Source: VXYL01 sp965200375 (GTDB lineage: Bacteria; Pseudomonadota; Gammaproteobacteria; Pseudomonadales; Azotimanducaceae). Taken from it: a DNA stretch of 64,000 nucleotides. The notes beneath the pieces are model-generated. The model ran no database searches. It saw only the letters and a program-made list of their open reading frames with translations, and was not told the DNA's origin. The DNA is taken from positions 3,658,001 through 3,722,000 of the forward strand of contig OZ241353.1 in assembly GCA_965200375.1 (NCBI GenBank). The letters are read 5' to 3'. Shown in pieces: positions 44,228-52,733 of this stretch (position 1 is its first letter; every line of letters begins with the position of its first letter). A program made the translations under genes and the position numbers.

Positions 44228-44635
44228 TCACGCTGCCGGCGTGTTCAACAGCTCGGCGCCTTCAATCCGTGCGAACTGCCGATCGAAGGTGTAGAGGGGA
44301 GATGCTCCCGAACGCTCTGCGGCGGATGCGATCATCAGGTCCGCAAAACCAGCCTCGCCTTGGCGGTAGCGGGAGGACGCTCGGGCAACGTCGTTCGCGG
44401 CCTCGATATCGAGCCCCTCCGTAGCGATCAGCCCTTCCAGGACGGAAGCAATCCGAGCGCGGGGCAGACGATAGGCTCTTTCCAGCACCCAGACGAGCTC
44501 GACTACCACCTCGCGGCAGACGAACGCGGGCCGTTCGGCGGTGAGATCTTCAAGAAGCACTCGGGCAGCCAGTGCCTGCTCTGCGTCGTCGTCCACCAGA
44601 TAGCGGACGAGAACGTTGGTATCGAGCGCGATCAC
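44228..44635 (-). CDS. VapC-type PIN-domain toxin
   Basis: A 135-residue PIN-domain ribonuclease. Acidic residues typical of PIN active sites: D5 (ALDTNVLVRYLV), an E in VCREVVVELVWVLE, D in FADLMIASAA, and D in YTFDRQF. These bind Mg or Mn and cut RNA in VapBC systems, usually tRNA or rRNA. Its ATG overlaps the antitoxin stop (ATGA), as usual for the antitoxin-then-toxin order. Whether it is active is not known. Confidence 0.9.
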   Translation of the reverse strand: MIALDTNVLVRYLVDDDAEQALAARVLLEDLTAERPAFVCREVVVELVWVLERAYRLPRARIASVLEGLIATEGLDIEAANDVARASSRYRQGEAGFADLMIASAAERSGASPLYTFDRQFARIEGAELLNTPAA

Positions 44636-44982
44636 TCGATGGCGGCCTCTCCTGCCGCGTTCGGCTGAGTTTCCGGCTCTCCGCTAGGCGAGCGCGCCCG
44701 CGATATGCCAACGGAAGCCTCTGGCCTGTTCGCCGCCACCCCCGCTGCGTATCTTTCGCACACTCCCTGCGCGATGCCGCGTTCCATGTCTTCCAGCGAC
44801 ACGGGCGGGCCTTCGTGCTTCAGTGCGCCGAACAACCGCCCGATGGGCCGAACCGGCAGAAGCCGGACTTCGTCGCCGTGGACGACGTAGCGCACCCGAT
44901 CCCCGGCCCCCACTCCCAGCGCCAACCGAACGGGTTTGGGCAGCGTCGTCTGCCCCTTCGAGGTGACGGTGGACGTGATCAT
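44632..44982 (-). CDS. AbrB/MazE-type antitoxin (VapB-like)
   Basis: A 116-residue antitoxin paired with the PIN-domain toxin. The N-terminus holds the AbrB/SpoVT swapped-hairpin motif TSTVTSKGQTTLPKPVRLALGVGAGDRVRYVV, which binds DNA. The C-terminal half (LEDMERGIAQGVCERY) likely binds the toxin; a Ser/Glu/Pro tail of about 35 residues is longer than usual. ATG 44982 with GGAG upstream is preferred to ATG at 44994. Such pairs regulate their own promoter. An AT-rich stretch (45009-45035) upstream probably holds the promoter. Confidence 0.85.
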   Translation of the reverse strand: MITSTVTSKGQTTLPKPVRLALGVGAGDRVRYVVHGDEVRLLPVRPIGRLFGALKHEGPPVSLEDMERGIAQGVCERYAAGVAANRPEASVGISRARSPSGEPETQPNAAGEAAIE

Positions 44983-45131
44983 CACAAGCTCCATGCGCCC
45001 TTTCGTAGAGGACTTTGCCTTACATTTTTACGGTTGACAAGGGATTGCGCGGGATCGCGGGATCAGCACCTTCTGGACGAGAACCGCCCCAGAGAAGACT
45101 CCCGAATCAGCATGGTCGTACACCGCGGACG

Positions 45132-45914
45132 CTACGAAGGCGCGATGTCGACGCCCACCGGGCAGTGGTCGGAACCGGCCACTTCCGGCCAGATGAACGC
45201 ATCGCGTACACGCTTGGCGGCCGAGGGCGAGGCCAGCACGTAGTCGATGCGCCAGCCGACGTTGTCCTGGCGGGCGTTGCCCCACTGCCGCCACCAGGTG
45301 TAGTGGCCGCCTTCGCCCGGATGCTGGCGACGGAAGGTGTCGCGCCAGCCGGCGTCGAGCCAACGGGTCAGCTCTTCGCGCTCCACGTCCAGGAAGCCGC
45401 TGCTGCGGACGTTCGCTTTCGGACGCGCGAGGTCGAGGGGCGTGTGCGCGGTGTTGTAGTCGCCCATGACGAACACCGGCCCGCGCCGCCGCAGAGCTTG
45501 CAGCCGCTCGAACAGCGCGGCGTAGAAGTCGAGCTTGTAGGGAACGCGGCTGTTGTCCCGGGCCGTACCGCTGCCCTTCGGGAAGTACACGGTAGCAACG
45601 GCCAGGCGCCCGAAGCGGGCGACGAGCAGCCGCCCCTCCACGTCGTACTCGGCGATGCCGAGGCGGGTCTCCACCTTGTCCGGGGGCTGGCGGGAGAACA
45701 GCGCCACGCCGCTGTAGCCCTTGCGCTCGGCCGGCGCGAAGGCGGCGTGCCAGCCTTTCGGCCCGCGCAGCGCCGGCGGCAGCTGCGAAGGCAGGGCCCG
45801 CAGCTCCTGAATGCCCACCACGTCCGCGCCGGAGGCGGCCAGGAAATCCAGAAATCCCTTCCTGGCGCAGGCGCGCAGGCCGTTGACGTTCCAGCTGACG
45901 ATGCGGCGAATCAC
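45132..45914 (-). CDS. xthA: Exodeoxyribonuclease III
   Basis: Base-excision repair AP endonuclease and 3'-5' exonuclease, Mg-dependent. The 260 residues have the ExoIII order: IVSWNVNGLRACARKGFLDFL, QELRALPSQ, GYSGVALFSRQ, VATVYFPKGSG, VMGDYNTAHTPLDL, RIDYVLAS and SDHCPVG. The metal ligand region reads GIQELR rather than the more common LQETK, but the glutamate is conserved. It follows the MFS gene by 14 bp and is likely cotranscribed. Confidence 0.95.
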   Translation of the reverse strand: MIRRIVSWNVNGLRACARKGFLDFLAASGADVVGIQELRALPSQLPPALRGPKGWHAAFAPAERKGYSGVALFSRQPPDKVETRLGIAEYDVEGRLLVARFGRLAVATVYFPKGSGTARDNSRVPYKLDFYAALFERLQALRRRGPVFVMGDYNTAHTPLDLARPKANVRSSGFLDVEREELTRWLDAGWRDTFRRQHPGEGGHYTWWRQWGNARQDNVGWRIDYVLASPSAAKRVRDAFIWPEVAGSDHCPVGVDIAPS

Positions 45915-45928
45915 GGCCGCAGCCTAAC

Positions 45929-47218
45929 TCACCCCCGTGCCGGGCGCTTGGCGGCTGCGAACAGCACCGCGCCGAGGGCCGAGGCGGCGCCGAGCAGCGC
46001 GAACGCCAGTACGAAGTCGCCGGTGAAGTCCGCCATCGCCCCGGCGAACAGTGCCCCGAACATCATGCCGACCGCCGCAACCAGCGAGGAGTAGCCCATG
46101 ATCGTGCCGAAGGAAGCGGCACCGAAGTAGTCGGCGCGCAGCGCCACCATGAGCGGTCCGCGCACGCCCCAACCGAGCCCGTGCAGCAGCGCGAACGCCA
46201 CCACCATGACATAGCTGTAGGCGCCTGCATGGCCGTCGCCACCGGCGCCAAGGGCCAGACAGCCGAAGCCGGCGCCGTGGGCGAGCATGCAGCCAACGCA
46301 GAGCATGCGCTTGTCGTAGCGGTCGCCAAGCCAGCCGCCGATCAACTGCCCGATCATCTGGCAGGCCGTCATCAGCGACACGACGAGACCCGCTTCGAAC
46401 AGCGACAACGCAAGGCTCCGGGTGAGGTGGGTCACCAAGTGGGCCATCGTCGCCGACACCGTGAGCAGGGCCAAGGCGTGGCCGCCGGAGATCAGCCAGA
46501 AGGCCGGCGTCCGCACGGCCTCCCCGGCGGTCAGGTCCCGCTGCGACAAGCGCGGGCGCGGCGCCGACGGATGCGCCGCGCTGGTGCCGTCCGGCACCTC
46601 GCCCTTGGCACCGGGCCGGTGATGGATCGGCTGAACCAGCGGCAGCCCGACGAGCGCCACGGCCGCCGCGGAGATGGCGGCGGTCCAACGCCAGCCGACC
46701 AGTTCCAAGGACAGATACACCACCGGCACACACAGGCCGCCGACCGAAAAGCCCAGCTGCGAGACGGCCACCGCCTTGGCGCGATGCCTGTCGAACCAGT
46801 GGACGATGGCCACGGTGAGCGTGGCGAAGCCGCCGAGGCTGGAGCCGGCGGCGATCAGCGCCCAGGAGACGTAGAAGAGCAACACCGAATCCGTCGCCGC
46901 GAACAGCAGGAAGCCGCCAGCGAACAGCGCCAGCCCGACGCGCAGCACGAGACGCGGACCGAAGCGGTCCACCAGGTAGCCCTGCAGCGGTCCGAGCAAG
47001 CCGCTCTCCGCCCGCGTCAGGGCGAAGGCGGCCGAGACCAGCATGCTGCTCCAGCCGAACTCGCGCTGCAGGGCCACCACGTAGGCGCCGACGGAGTGCA
47101 TGAACAGGAGGCCCGAGAGGAACTGTATGCCCGCCGCGGCGAGCACCAGCCACCAGCCGTGGAACACCCGGCCGTTGGGGCGAAGGGCGTGGTCGATGCG
47201 CGTGGTGAGGGATGCCAT
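45929..47218 (-). CDS. Major facilitator superfamily transporter
   Basis: A 429-residue membrane carrier with twelve predicted segments and a central cytoplasmic loop (about residues 195-225, HHRPGAKGEVPDG). The repeated DRxGxR-type loop is present as DRFGPR (after the second segment) and DRYDKR in the second half. The overall pattern resembles monocarboxylate/oxalate-formate-type (OFA/MCT) carriers, but the substrate is not predictable. Start at 47218 chosen because the preceding open frame runs into a repeat element. Precedes xthA. Confidence 0.9.
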   Translation of the reverse strand: MASLTTRIDHALRPNGRVFHGWWLVLAAAGIQFLSGLLFMHSVGAYVVALQREFGWSSMLVSAAFALTRAESGLLGPLQGYLVDRFGPRLVLRVGLALFAGGFLLFAATDSVLLFYVSWALIAAGSSLGGFATLTVAIVHWFDRHRAKAVAVSQLGFSVGGLCVPVVYLSLELVGWRWTAAISAAAVALVGLPLVQPIHHRPGAKGEVPDGTSAAHPSAPRPRLSQRDLTAGEAVRTPAFWLISGGHALALLTVSATMAHLVTHLTRSLALSLFEAGLVVSLMTACQMIGQLIGGWLGDRYDKRMLCVGCMLAHGAGFGCLALGAGGDGHAGAYSYVMVVAFALLHGLGWGVRGPLMVALRADYFGAASFGTIMGYSSLVAAVGMMFGALFAGAMADFTGDFVLAFALLGAASALGAVLFAAAKRPARG

Positions 47219-47235
47219 CGGTCGGCTCGCTGGGA

Positions 47236-47399
47236 CTAGTGGTTCGATTCCGAATCGACATAGCAATGGCGCGTTCCGTCTGTCGTCGCCTCGGCACATG
47301 CCACTTGAGGATGTGCCGCCCCGCAAGGCTGCCGGTGTCATGGGCCCGCGACGAACCCGTCCCACTGGAACGCACGTTGTTCTGGAAGCGGCACACTAG
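47236..47399 (+). repeat. CTAG-bounded dispersed repeat, copy C
   Basis: A 164-bp copy with both ends complete: CTAG, the hairpin TCGATTCCGAATCGA, internal ATGTGCCGCC that is complementary to the terminal GCGGCACA, and final CTAG. It starts 17 bp upstream of the MFS gene's ATG, on the promoter side. An 8-bp inner inverted repeat (TGTGCCGC/GCGGCACA) would fold the right half. Same orientation as copy B. Confidence 0.85.
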
Positions 47400-47610
47400 G
47401 GCTGATACTGCCGCGCCGGTCCCTGAGCCCGTCCACAAGGCCATTCGGCACCAACCCTTGGGGCGCCGGCGCGACAGAGAGTACCACCTGCGCCAGCTCC
47501 TGGTTCCGCTCCCTCGCCACTGGCGCGCACAGGATTGCTATGCTCGCCCGGGTAGAGACTCGATTGGCGCAACTCCAAGTTGGTTCCCCTCGGTGGCTGG
47601 AGGCGAGTGG
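47400..47610. other. Non-coding gap holding a promoter-like element
   Basis: The 211 bp between repeat copy C and the DUF6265 gene. I see no supported gene. TATGCT (47539-47544) after GGATTG is a plausible -10 for the DUF6265 gene, giving a leader of about 60 nt. An open frame through this gap from the repeat (ends 48099) has no family resemblance upstream of 47611. Confidence 0.5.
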
Positions 47611-48099
47611 ATGAAGTGCAACACGTCCCGGATCGCGCTCGCGCTGGGGATGTTCGGTACGCTCGCGGCCAGCGCTGGGCAGGCGCCGGCGGCGCCTGCC
47701 GTTGCGGACCTTTCCTGGATGACCGGCACCTGGGCCGGCCCGGTGGGTTTTGGCGAGCTGGAGGAGAACTGGACCGTGCCGAGAGACGGCGCCATCCAGG
47801 CCGTCGTGCGCATGACGGGGGACGGCAAGACCAGCATGGTGGAGCTGATCGTCATCGAAGAGGAAGCGGGCAGCCTGACGCTGCGGCTGCAGCAGTGGGA
47901 CCCCGGCTTCAAGCCGCGCACGCCGGCGCCGGCCACCATGAAGCTGGTCGACCTCGGCGACAACACGGTGGCCTTCGAGGCCACGTCCGAGGCGGAAATC
48001 GCCAAGCTGCGCTACACCCGCAGTGGCGACTCCTTCACGATCACCATAGAGAACGCTGCTGGCACCACCTTCGATCTGCCGCTGGCCGCGCGGCGCTGA
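47611..48099 (+). CDS. Exported DUF6265-family protein
   Basis: A 162-residue secreted protein. Signal peptide about residues 1-27 (CNTSRIALALGMFGTLAASAGQAPA). The mature part has the DUF6265 pattern: DLSWMTGTWAGP, LEENWTVPRDGAIQAVVRM, MVELIVIEEEAGSLTLRLQQWDPGF and later VAFEATSEAEIAKLRYTRSGDSFTITIE, a small beta-barrel likely in the periplasm. GGAGG lies eleven bases before ATG 47611. Function of the family is unknown. Confidence 0.85.
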   Translation: MKCNTSRIALALGMFGTLAASAGQAPAAPAVADLSWMTGTWAGPVGFGELEENWTVPRDGAIQAVVRMTGDGKTSMVELIVIEEEAGSLTLRLQQWDPGFKPRTPAPATMKLVDLGDNTVAFEATSEAEIAKLRYTRSGDSFTITIENAAGTTFDLPLAARR

Positions 48100-48123
48100 T
48101 CTCCGCGACCACCGCAGCGAGGC

Positions 48124-49062
48124 TCAGTGCCTCACCACGCCCTTGATGTAGCCCTCCACCTCCCCGCCGACGACGCCGGCCATGAAGCGCGGATAGTCGT
48201 CAATGTCCACGACGTGGGTGACCAGCGGGCGCAGGTCTATGGTGCCCTTCTGCAGCAGCCGGATGGCCGGCGGGAACGGATCCCTCAGCTGCGCCGCCGG
48301 CGAGGAGTTCACCACGGTGACGGCCTTGCCATGCCAGGTGCTGGGGTTGAAGGTCGCGCTGCTGCCCTTGATCCAGCCGAAGAGGTTGATGCGCCCGGCC
48401 CGGCGCACGATGTCCGTCGCCAGGTCCAGGCCGCTCTGGGCGCCGCTGGTGTCGACCACCGTGTCGATGCCGCGCCGCCGCAGGTCTTCGCGCACCGGGC
48501 CGAAGCCATCGGCGGCGACGTTGTGGGCCTCGGTGGCGCCGAACTCCAAGGCCAGCTGCAGGCGGCCGTCGTCCACGTCCAGGGCGACGAGCTGGTCCGC
48601 GCCGGCGCCAGCCAGCCCCTGGATCATCATCAGCCCCATGAACCCGCAGCCCACCATCGCCAGCCGCTCGCCGGCCTTGAGAAGGCAGTGGTCCATGCCG
48701 GTGACCACGCAGGAGACGGGCTCCACGATCCAGTGCTGGTCCTCCAGGTTGGAGTCCGGGATCTTGTAGACGCGGCTGGCCGGGATGTTGCGCAAGCGCC
48801 CGAAGCCGCCGCCAGCGACGCGCTCGCCGACGGCGAAGCCGTGGACGCCGGCGCCGAGCTTGGCCACGTAGCCCACGCCTTCGTGCCCCGGCGGGGCCGC
48901 GTAGGGGGAGTCGCTGCCGCTTTTGAAGGTCTGGATGTCCCAGGAACAGATGCCGCAGGCGGCCACCTCCACCTGCACTTCTCCGGGCCCGGGCTCGCCG
49001 ACCTCGGCGTTCACGATTTCCGCGCCGCCGCCAGCCGTGTAGCGCACGTTCTTCACTTGCAT
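48124..49062 (-). CDS. Zinc-binding alcohol dehydrogenase-like protein (short form)
   Basis: A 312-residue medium-chain dehydrogenase. Catalytic-zinc ligands: C in ACGICSWD, H-E in PGHEGVG, and E/C in EPVSCVVTG. The NAD-binding motif VGCGFMGLM is intact and followed by D in VALDVDD, favouring NAD. It lacks the structural-zinc lobe with four cysteines, so is shorter than most (about 340-350). In the operon it is last, after the DUF3667 gene. Substrate is unknown; sorbitol or threonine dehydrogenase-like chemistry is plausible. Confidence 0.88.
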   Translation of the reverse strand: MQVKNVRYTAGGGAEIVNAEVGEPGPGEVQVEVAACGICSWDIQTFKSGSDSPYAAPPGHEGVGYVAKLGAGVHGFAVGERVAGGGFGRLRNIPASRVYKIPDSNLEDQHWIVEPVSCVVTGMDHCLLKAGERLAMVGCGFMGLMMIQGLAGAGADQLVALDVDDGRLQLALEFGATEAHNVAADGFGPVREDLRRRGIDTVVDTSGAQSGLDLATDIVRRAGRINLFGWIKGSSATFNPSTWHGKAVTVVNSSPAAQLRDPFPPAIRLLQKGTIDLRPLVTHVVDIDDYPRFMAGVVGGEVEGYIKGVVRH

Positions 49063-49095
49063 CGTCGTCCTCCTGGAACTCTCTGATGGTCTTGG

Positions 49096-50268
49096 TCAGC
49101 CCAGCCGCACCACGGCGATGGCCAGCGACAGCAGCATGCCGGGAATCAGCAGGATGCCGTAGCTGACGGTCAGCGCGATGCACTTCAAGGCAGTGCGGAA
49201 GCGCCCGTTGCCGTAGTAGCGGCGCAGGGCCAGGTAGTGGTAGACGAGAACCCAAAGAAACAGCAGCAGCTCCACCCAGTCGGCGACGCTGCCGCCGCCC
49301 TGGACGCGGATTTCCGGCCCGGCAGGGGATGCGTCCGTGGCCACCGGCGGCCCGACAGCGTCCGCTGCGGCCGCCTCGATGCCGGGCTCGTCGACCTGCC
49401 GCTCCAGGCTGATCCTCGGACCTCCCTCGTCAGGCCCGTCGTCGTCAGGAATAGCCACCGTCGCGGCGAACACGATGAAGGCGAAGGTGTGCAGCTGCAC
49501 CGCGAACACCAGGTGTTCGGTGTAGAAGCGGCGGCTGCCCAGAAAGAACGCCATCAGCAGCAAGGCGTAGGCTGGCAGCGTCACGAACAGCGCGAAGGGC
49601 AGGCTGTCGAGCAGCAGCGAGAGGCCCTCCGCCGGGTCTTCGAGCGCATCGACGGCCCGCGCCAGCAAGTATCCGTCCCAACCGTCGAACCAGCAGTCCG
49701 TGCAGTGCGGGTCGCCAGCGACATCCTCCAGATTGGCCGACATCTCGTACAGGAGGGACTTGGCCAGGAACATGCCGGGACGGGCGAGGATGGCATCCAC
49801 CTTGTGCTGCTGCGGCGGCGGCAAGAGCGCCTTGAGGGCGTCGATGTCCGCGCTTGCTCTGGCCTCCGCGAGGCGGGCAGGCTCTTCCCCCTCGACCAGC
49901 CGCTCGGCCCGCGGCCGCTGCAAGTCGCCGGCCAGCGAGACCAGAAAGAAGAAGCCGATGCTGGCCACCAGGTACATCCGCACCGGGGACAGGTAGCGCG
50001 CCCGGCGGCTGCGGGAGAACTCGCTGGCGAGTGCCCCCGGGCGCAGAAACAGCGGCCCCACGGTGCGGCGGATGCGCGAGTCGAGCTCGAAGGTCTCCTT
50101 GAGGATGTCGCCGAGCAGCGGCGGCAGGGAGCGAATGTAGTCGCGATCGTTCTGGCCGCACTTCGGGCAGTAGCGGCCGCTGCGGGGATGGCCGCAGTTG
50201 GCGCAGGGCGCATCGCCCGCCGGCGCGGGGGCCTCCGGGAGCGCGGGGGTTTCAGGAGGGCGAACCAT
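49096..50268 (-). CDS. DUF3667 membrane protein with zinc ribbon
   Basis: A 390-residue inner-membrane protein. N-terminal zinc ribbon CANCGHPRSGRYCPKCGQ (four cysteines at about 22-39), then LDSRIRRTVGPLFLRPGALASEFSRSRRARYLSPVRMYLVASIGFFFL, typical of DUF3667, and three further membrane segments in the C-terminal half. A long acidic/Ala-rich stretch (about residues 275-320) faces one side of the membrane. Function is unknown. It lies 5 bp after the acyl-CoA dehydrogenase gene and before the alcohol dehydrogenase gene. Confidence 0.85.
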   Translation of the reverse strand: MVRPPETPALPEAPAPAGDAPCANCGHPRSGRYCPKCGQNDRDYIRSLPPLLGDILKETFELDSRIRRTVGPLFLRPGALASEFSRSRRARYLSPVRMYLVASIGFFFLVSLAGDLQRPRAERLVEGEEPARLAEARASADIDALKALLPPPQQHKVDAILARPGMFLAKSLLYEMSANLEDVAGDPHCTDCWFDGWDGYLLARAVDALEDPAEGLSLLLDSLPFALFVTLPAYALLLMAFFLGSRRFYTEHLVFAVQLHTFAFIVFAATVAIPDDDGPDEGGPRISLERQVDEPGIEAAAADAVGPPVATDASPAGPEIRVQGGGSVADWVELLLFLWVLVYHYLALRRYYGNGRFRTALKCIALTVSYGILLIPGMLLSLAIAVVRLG

Positions 50269-50273
50269 CGGGC

Positions 50274-52691
50274 TCAGTTGCGCTTGACATCGCGGAACGG
50301 GCCGCCGTCCATGCGCGGCTCCTTGGGCAGACCGAGCACCCGCTCGGCGATGATGTTGCGCTGGATCTCATCCGTGCCGCCCGCTATGGAGGTGGCCGGC
50401 ACGGAAACCAGAATCTCCGCGATCAGCCCGTCCAAGGCGCCGTCGGGACCAGCCAGCATGGCGTCCGCCCCGGCGATCAACGTGTGGACATGGCATGCGA
50501 GGCGGGCGACGTGGCTGCCAGCGAGCTTGCCGAGGGACCCCTCCGGGCCCTGCGGCCGGCCCTGTTCCTGTGCCGCCCTGGCCCGCCGAGCCGTCCACTC
50601 CGCGCTCTCCGAAAGGGCAAGCAGCCGGGCGATTTCCTGGCGGCAGGCGGGATCGCCGATCGCGCCGGTGGTCCGAGCGCGATCCAGCACCAGGTCCACG
50701 CGCCCGGCGCGTTGCGGATACCACTTGTAGGGCTTCAGCGCGATGGCGCGCTCGGCGCGTTCTTCGTCGTAGATCGGTCCGGCGCGCTCCGGTGCGCCGG
50801 CATCGCCGCCGATGCGATCCGCCGCCCGGCGTTCGTGGGCAAGCGTGGTAATGGCCACCTGCCAGCCGTTGCCGGAGGCCCCCACCTGGTCTTGCGGAGC
50901 CACCACGGCGTCGGTGAAGAACACCTGGTTGAAGGAGGCATGGCCGTTCATCTGCTTGAGCTGGCGCACTTCGACGCCGGGTTGCCGCATGTCCAGCACG
51001 AAGTAGGAGAGACCCTGGTGCTTGGGCGCGTCCCAGTCCGTGCGCGCCAGCAGCAGCCCGTAGTCCGCATGGTGGGCGCTGGTGGTCCACACCTTCTGGC
51101 CATTGACGATCCAATGCTCGCCGTCGAACTCGGCCCGGGTAGCCGCCCCGGCGAGGTCCGAACCGCTGCCCGGTTCGCTGAAGAGCTGGCACCAAGTGTC
51201 CTCGCCGGTGAGGATGCGGCGCAGGTAGCGCTGCTTCTGGGTCTCCGTGCCGTGTTCCAGCAGGGTTGCCGCGGCGAGCAGGCGAATGCCCGCCTTGGCC
51301 ACGCCCAATGCATGGCAGCGGGCGAACTCTTCATCCACCACCGGCACCAGCGCCGCTGGCAGGTCGCGCCCGAACCAGGCCCGGGGCCAGGCCGGCACTC
51401 CCCAGCCCGAGTCCACCAGCTTGCCGCGCCAAGCGGCGAGGCTCGCGTCCGCATTCCAGTGCCGCGCCAGCCAGGCCCGCACTTCGCGGCGCACCGCGGC
51501 TGCCGCCGGGGAGTCGCGGCGGGCGGCGGCATCTCCGCTTGGCTTCTCCTCGGTGCGCGGGCGCCGGCCCGAACGCCGCCCTCCCCGGTGCCGCACAAGT
51601 GCTTCCCGATGGGCCGCCGGCGTACCGAGGAATACCTCCGAACTCTTGGCGCGCCGGTACCAGAGGTGGGTGTCGTTGTCCCAGGTGAAGCCGATGCCGC
51701 CGTGGACCTGAATGCAATCCCGAGCGGCCTGCATGTACGCCTCGGCTGCCGCGGCCTTGGCCAGACTCGCAAGGGCCGGCAGGTCCGCATCGTCCTCGGC
51801 TGCCGCGCTAGCGGCGCGGTAGGCGGCGGACTTCGCCAGTTCCACCGCCAGCAGCAGTTCCGCACAGCGGTGCTTCACCGCCTGGAAGGAGCCGATGGGG
51901 CGCCCGAACTGCACCCGTTCCTTGGCGTAGCCGACCGCGGATTCGAGCAGCCGCTCGGCGCCGCCGACCATCTCGTTGGCGAGGGCGACGGCACCCAGTT
52001 GCAGCGTTCTGCCGAGGGCCGTCTCGCTGCCGCCGGCGGTGCCGAGACAGCGCGCCGGCACGTTCTCGAAGGCAAGCCTCGCGAGCTTGCGCGTCTCGTC
52101 GAGCGGCGTCAGCGGTTGCACGGCGACGCCCTCGGCGCCGGCATCGACCGCGTACAGGGACAGGCCGCCGCGGCCCGCGCCGCCCGTCTCCCGGGCCGCC
52201 ACCAGGATCAGGTCCGCGCTGGCGCCGTCCAGCACATGGCTCTTGCAGCCAGTCAAGCGTCCGCCAGCCGCAACGAGGCGAATTCCGCCCAGCTGCCAAC
52301 CTTCCGCCTCGGCGATGGCCAGAGTGGCCCGCCGTTCGCCGGCGGCCAGCGCAGGCAGCAGTTCCGCGCACTCCTCGGGGCTCGCGGCTTCGAGAATCGC
52401 CGTGCTGCCGAGCACGGTGGAAGAGAAGTAGGGGCCGCAGTACAGGGCGCGGCCCATCTCCTCGACCACCACCGCCAGCTCGGCGAAGGTGAAGCCCTGG
52501 CCGCCGTAGGCTTCGGGAACATGGACGCCGGCGACCGCCATCTCCTGGCAGAGCCGGCGCCAGACCGCCGCATCCCAGCCGTCGGTCGTGGCCATCAGCC
52601 GGCGCACGGCGCTCGGCGGCGAGTGGTCCGCGAGGAAGCGCCGCATGGCATCGCGCAGCTGGGCTTGCTCCTCGGTAGGGGCGAAGCGCAC
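50274..52691 (-). CDS. Two-domain (fused) acyl-CoA dehydrogenase
   Basis: An 805-residue protein with two complete acyl-CoA dehydrogenase halves. Domain 1 (about residues 1-365) includes LAIAEAEGW, YAKERVQFGRPIGSFQAVKH and CIQVHGGIGFTWDNDTHLWYRR. A charged linker (GGRRSGRRPRTEEKPSG) leads to domain 2 (about 396-800), with WCQLFSEPGSGSDLAG, VNGQKVWTTSAHHADYG, and SIAGGTDEIQRNIIAERVLGLPKEPR. The GGTDEIQ segment lacks the usual YEGT catalytic glutamate position. In actinobacteria, such fused or paired enzymes (FadE34, FadE26-27) act on steroid side-chain CoA esters. Here the operon suggests an unusual acyl-CoA substrate. Confidence 0.9.
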   Translation of the reverse strand: MRFAPTEEQAQLRDAMRRFLADHSPPSAVRRLMATTDGWDAAVWRRLCQEMAVAGVHVPEAYGGQGFTFAELAVVVEEMGRALYCGPYFSSTVLGSTAILEAASPEECAELLPALAAGERRATLAIAEAEGWQLGGIRLVAAGGRLTGCKSHVLDGASADLILVAARETGGAGRGGLSLYAVDAGAEGVAVQPLTPLDETRKLARLAFENVPARCLGTAGGSETALGRTLQLGAVALANEMVGGAERLLESAVGYAKERVQFGRPIGSFQAVKHRCAELLLAVELAKSAAYRAASAAAEDDADLPALASLAKAAAAEAYMQAARDCIQVHGGIGFTWDNDTHLWYRRAKSSEVFLGTPAAHREALVRHRGGRRSGRRPRTEEKPSGDAAARRDSPAAAAVRREVRAWLARHWNADASLAAWRGKLVDSGWGVPAWPRAWFGRDLPAALVPVVDEEFARCHALGVAKAGIRLLAAATLLEHGTETQKQRYLRRILTGEDTWCQLFSEPGSGSDLAGAATRAEFDGEHWIVNGQKVWTTSAHHADYGLLLARTDWDAPKHQGLSYFVLDMRQPGVEVRQLKQMNGHASFNQVFFTDAVVAPQDQVGASGNGWQVAITTLAHERRAADRIGGDAGAPERAGPIYDEERAERAIALKPYKWYPQRAGRVDLVLDRARTTGAIGDPACRQEIARLLALSESAEWTARRARAAQEQGRPQGPEGSLGKLAGSHVARLACHVHTLIAGADAMLAGPDGALDGLIAEILVSVPATSIAGGTDEIQRNIIAERVLGLPKEPRMDGGPFRDVKRN

Positions 52692-52733
52692 GGCGACGGT
52701 TCGGCGCTGCCGCGGTTGGCGACGGACGTTGGC

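Noticed and set aside
47212..47610. N-terminal extension of the DUF6265 protein through the repeat element
   Set aside because: Starts within the dispersed repeat and lacks a signal peptide; ATG 47611 has a good ribosome-binding site followed by a clean signal sequence.
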